The position numbers and the translations under genes are program-made. Positions 5,781 to 8,023 of a stretch of 8,023 bases of DNA are shown piece by piece (positions within the stretch are counted from its first letter, which is position 1; each line of letters begins with the position of its first letter). The notes beneath the pieces are model-generated. The model made no database searches. It saw only the letters and a program-made list of their open reading frames with translations, and had not been told where the DNA came from. Origin of the DNA: Candidatus Methanoperedentaceae archaeon (GTDB taxonomy: Archaea > Halobacteriota > Methanosarcinia > Methanosarcinales > Methanoperedenaceae); the NCBI GenBank assembly GCA_014859785.1, contig JACUTP010000078.1:1-8023 (forward strand). Reading direction: 5' to 3'.

Positions 5781-6869
5781 TTATTGCAAGTATTTATTCA
5801 CGTTCTTATAATCAAAATCATCGCTGTCAAGCACATTGCGGATGAAGTTAAAGAGTTTTGTCCTGACACCGGGTTCAAGGTTGGGATACCATATCGGGCT
5901 TGCAACAACAAGCGCGCGGAATATAAAGAACGGCTGGATTACTTTCAGCAATTCCGTATCCCCCGTCTTTCCAAGGTAATTATCGAAGAAAAGCTCAAAC
6001 ATTTCCATGAACGGTCCTGCAAGTTCGCCGTATTTTTGCATGGAGTAGAAGATGTAATTTATCGTGATGGAAGAAACATCATCAGCGGCTTCACCCCATT
6101 CACCGCGGCTGCGGTCAAGTACAGAAAAGTCCGTTCCTTCGCGAAACATTATATTCCATGGATGGAAATCCCCGTGAGCCATGCACAGGCGGTTTTCTTT
6201 TCCTTTTATCCTGTAGCGCCAGTCCACGCATTTTTTCTCGATTTCGCAAAGGTCATCCCATGAAACAAAATCAAGGTTATCAGGATAGCTGTCCGTGAGT
6301 CCCATGATACATTCGCCATGTCCGACAAGGTCGCGGATTTTGCGCAGGTAGAGTTCTCGGTCATCGTGTTTTATTGCGTGTATTCCTGCAAGGTAAGACG
6401 ACAATGCCCCGCATCTATCCATGTCAAGCTGTGTGTGTTTTCCTTCTGATTTTATTTTTTCAAGGTCAAGGAAATACTCCTTTCCTTCGATTTTATCCAT
6501 CAGGATGAAATACTCATCAGCTTTCCCGGCAGAATAAAGCTCGCCGTCGCGGGTAAAATACCCTGCGTCAATGGATTTAACATGTTTTGGCATGTTATTG
6601 AACACCGCGTTCTGCCAGATAAGAATCTGTGCCCTGTCCGAAAAGTGGTCGTGCCCGAAGCCTTTCTGCACGCGCATGGAAGAGAGGACAACGGATTTTT
6701 TCGCGCCATCTGCCTCGAAGTCTATCAGGTACGGCTTTCCGTACCCGAAGCCTTTATCTCCGTCTTCCAGACTGACAGGAATGCCGCCAAGTTCGCTTAT
6801 TGCTGTAACTTTTACGTTCCCGTAAAGCCCGGCAAGATATTTTTCAACTGCTTTTGTCTGTAACTGCAT
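5781..6869 (-). CDS. APH-fold small-molecule phosphotransferase, substrate unknown
   Basis: 362 residues of the aminoglycoside phosphotransferase/choline kinase fold. The catalytic loop is HGDFHPWN (232-239; Asp234 base, Asn239 metal). The metal-binding segment reads VLDRSRGEWGEAADDVSS (250-267), with Asp252 in the place of the kinase DFG Asp. The N-lobe has a plausible nucleotide strand around VVLSSMRV (60-67) and FILMDKIEG (121-129) as hinge. DRSRGEWG instead of the usual DFG/DWE is distinctive and suggests a separate subfamily. The gene name of the fold should not be read as antibiotic resistance: chromosomal archaeal members in metabolic operons most likely phosphorylate a metabolite. The ATG lies in a TAATG overlap with the end of ahcY; cysC follows after 9 nt. 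Methylthioribose kinase also belongs to this fold, so a sugar or nucleoside product of SAM turnover is a reasonable but unproven substrate. Confidence 0.82.
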   Translation of the reverse strand: MQLQTKAVEKYLAGLYGNVKVTAISELGGIPVSLEDGDKGFGYGKPYLIDFEADGAKKSVVLSSMRVQKGFGHDHFSDRAQILIWQNAVFNNMPKHVKSIDAGYFTRDGELYSAGKADEYFILMDKIEGKEYFLDLEKIKSEGKHTQLDMDRCGALSSYLAGIHAIKHDDRELYLRKIRDLVGHGECIMGLTDSYPDNLDFVSWDDLCEIEKKCVDWRYRIKGKENRLCMAHGDFHPWNIMFREGTDFSVLDRSRGEWGEAADDVSSITINYIFYSMQKYGELAGPFMEMFELFFDNYLGKTGDTELLKVIQPFFIFRALVVASPIWYPNLEPGVRTKLFNFIRNVLDSDDFDYKNVNKYLQ

Positions 6870-8023
6870 TATGTTCCCATTTCCCAGGAATGGAGGTACT
6901 TGTACTGTTCGTCTGTAAGTGTTTCAGTCTCCACGCCCATTGATTCAAGTTTTAGTTTTGCCACCCTGTTATCAATTTCGACAGGTACCCTGTACACATT
7001 ATTTTCAAGTTTTGAAGCGTTTTCAACAATATGTTTTACAGCAAGCGCCTGGTTTGCAAAACTCATGTCCATGACCTCAGGAGGATGCCCGTATGCGCTT
7101 GCAAGGTTTATGAGCCTGCCTTCCGCAAGTATGTATATTCTCCTCCCGTCCTTCAGGGCATATTCCTGCACATCGGTTTTTACCTGACTGACACTTGTTG
7201 CCATTTTTTCAAGTGAGGGTATGTCTATTTCCACATTGAAATGACCTGAGTTGCATACGATTGCCTGGTCTTTCATTACCTCGAAATGCTCGCCTCTTAT
7301 GACTGAAATGTCGCCTGTTACCGTTATGAAAAGGTCGCCTATTTTTGCGGCTTCCCTCATTGGCATGACCCTGAACCCGTCCATTACTGCTTCAAGGGCT
7401 TTCCTGGGTTCAACCTCGACCACGATTACGTTCCCGCCAAGTCCTCTTGCCCTCGAAGCCACGCCGCGCCCGCACCAGCCGTATCCTGCTACAACAACGT
7501 TTTTTCCTGCAAACAGGACATTGGTTGCGTTCATTATGCCGTGGAGGGTGCTCTGTCCTGTGCCGTAGCGGTTGTCAAACATCATTTTGGTTTCGGCATC
7601 GTTTACAGCAATAACAGGGTATTTGAGCGCGCCTTCACTTGCCATTGCCCTGAGTCTTATTACGCCTGTGGTTGTCTCTTCACAGCCGCCAATTATACCG
7701 TCTAACAGTTCCTGGTGTTTTGAGTGGACAAGCGCTATGGTGTCTGCGCCGTCGTCGAGGGTGACGTGGGGTTTTATCTTGAGCGCCTCTTCAAGGCATT
7801 CGTAGTACTGCTCGTCGCTTTCACCTTTGATTGCGTAAGTTTTTATCCCGTCTGATGCAAGGGCGGCGGCGACGTCGTCCTGCGTGCTTAACGGGTTTGA
7901 TGCTGTGAGTGCAATGTTTGCGCCGCCTGCTTTCATTGTATAGATGAGGTTGGCTGTCTCGACAGTGACATGGAGGCATGCAATTACGTTGATGCCTTTC
8001 AGGGGTTTTTCTTTCTCGAATTC
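6869..8023 (-). CDS. ahcY: Adenosylhomocysteinase (SAH/SIH hydrolase), N-terminus cut by window edge
   Basis: The frame is open to the right edge, giving 384 visible residues. With family length of about 410-420, only some 25-35 N-terminal residues are missing. The internal ATG at 7936 is not the start: the upstream codons encode conserved family sequence ([17 protein letters not shown]). The enzyme reversibly hydrolyses S-adenosylhomocysteine to adenosine and homocysteine using bound NAD, clearing the product inhibitor of methyltransferases. Landmarks in visible numbering are NPLSTQD (43-49), DDGAD (90-94), EETTTG (115-120), Lys146/Asp150 in [15 protein letters not shown], the NAD loop GYGWCGRG (180-187), SGHFN (259-263) and [14 protein letters not shown] (301-314). 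YGTGQS replaces the NxYGCRES of bacterial/eukaryotic enzymes and the C-terminus ends SWEMGT without the long tail, as in archaeal forms. In some methanogens the homologue acts on S-inosylhomocysteine. It is the first visible gene of the four-gene operon. Confidence 0.96.
   Translation of the reverse strand, partial: EFEKEKPLKGINVIACLHVTVETANLIYTMKAGGANIALTASNPLSTQDDVAAALASDGIKTYAIKGESDEQYYECLEEALKIKPHVTLDDGADTIALVHSKHQELLDGIIGGCEETTTGVIRLRAMASEGALKYPVIAVNDAETKMMFDNRYGTGQSTLHGIMNATNVLFAGKNVVVAGYGWCGRGVASRARGLGGNVIVVEVEPRKALEAVMDGFRVMPMREAAKIGDLFITVTGDISVIRGEHFEVMKDQAIVCNSGHFNVEIDIPSLEKMATSVSQVKTDVQEYALKDGRRIYILAEGRLINLASAYGHPPEVMDMSFANQALAVKHIVENASKLENNVYRVPVEIDNRVAKLKLESMGVETETLTDEQYKYLHSWEMGT

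Noticed and set aside
5784..6263. 159-residue plus-strand open frame opposite the APH-fold kinase
   Set aside because: It is antisense to the catalytic region of a recognisable kinase, shows no domain pattern and interrupts an otherwise clean minus-strand operon.
5781..6869. Antibiotic (aminoglycoside) resistance gene
   Set aside because: Only the fold matches. The motif set is atypical and the gene is locked into a metabolic operon without mobile elements, so a metabolite kinase is more likely.
7936..8023. Treating the ATG at 7936 as the ahcY start and 7937-8023 as upstream DNA
   Set aside because: All 29 codons upstream are open and encode conserved AhcY sequence, so the gene runs off the window.
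8018..8023. Window ends exactly in GAATTC, an EcoRI site, perhaps a clone junction
   Set aside because: Other GAATTC sites occur inside the window (near 4994 and 5406) and the left end is not a matching cut end, so this may be chance; nothing biological follows.
1..8023. CRISPR arrays, tRNA genes, insertion sequences, integrase or toxin-antitoxin genes
   Set aside because: No spaced repeat series, cloverleaf, terminal inverted repeat, transposase or integrase motif was seen; nearly all DNA is accounted for by housekeeping-like genes.

Overview
The window looks like part of a euryarchaeal chromosome, most plausibly a methanogen or methane-oxidising relative (Methanosarcinales/ANME-like). This placement is an inference. 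The archaeal signs are TATA-like boxes instead of bacterial -35/-10 pairs, a mix of Shine-Dalgarno-led and apparently leaderless genes, an archaeal-type S-adenosylhomocysteine hydrolase (YGTGQST motif, C-terminus ending SWEMGT), and an archaeal TctA-like membrane protein. Coding density is high and I see no tRNA, rRNA, CRISPR array, insertion sequence or phage gene.

Left part (1-2621). A TctA-family membrane protein runs off the left edge on the minus strand. It is divergent from hemD (uroporphyrinogen-III synthase), which is followed by pdxT (the glutaminase subunit of PLP synthase); both are on the plus strand and serve cofactor synthesis. Facing pdxT, and overlapping it by 15 bp at the 3' end, is an unrecognised protein with a signal peptide, an outer domain, one membrane anchor and a cytoplasmic helical tail.

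Middle (2622-4426). An AT-rich 192-bp divergent promoter region carries repeated TTGTGTTAA words and a perfect inverted repeat. It precedes a two-gene plus-strand operon: a small stand-alone protein with two CBS domains, then a CPA2-type cation/proton antiporter starting in a TAATG overlap. The antiporter has no soluble regulatory tail, so the CBS protein is a natural candidate for its nucleotide-sensing subunit.

Right part (4433-8023, minus strand). Four tightly packed genes are read from right to left: ahcY (N-terminus cut by the window edge), an APH-fold phosphotransferase, a P-loop kinase of the APS-kinase (CysC) family, and an inositol-monophosphatase/FBPase/CysQ-superfamily phosphatase. 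The junctions are a 1-nt overlap, a 9-nt gap and an 11-nt overlap, so this is almost certainly one transcription unit with translational coupling. Its promoter lies beyond the right edge. The mix of SAH recycling, two small-molecule kinases and one small-molecule phosphatase suggests a linked adenosine/sulfur or phosphorylated-metabolite pathway. It is the most interesting assembly in the window, but its substrates cannot be settled from sequence alone.
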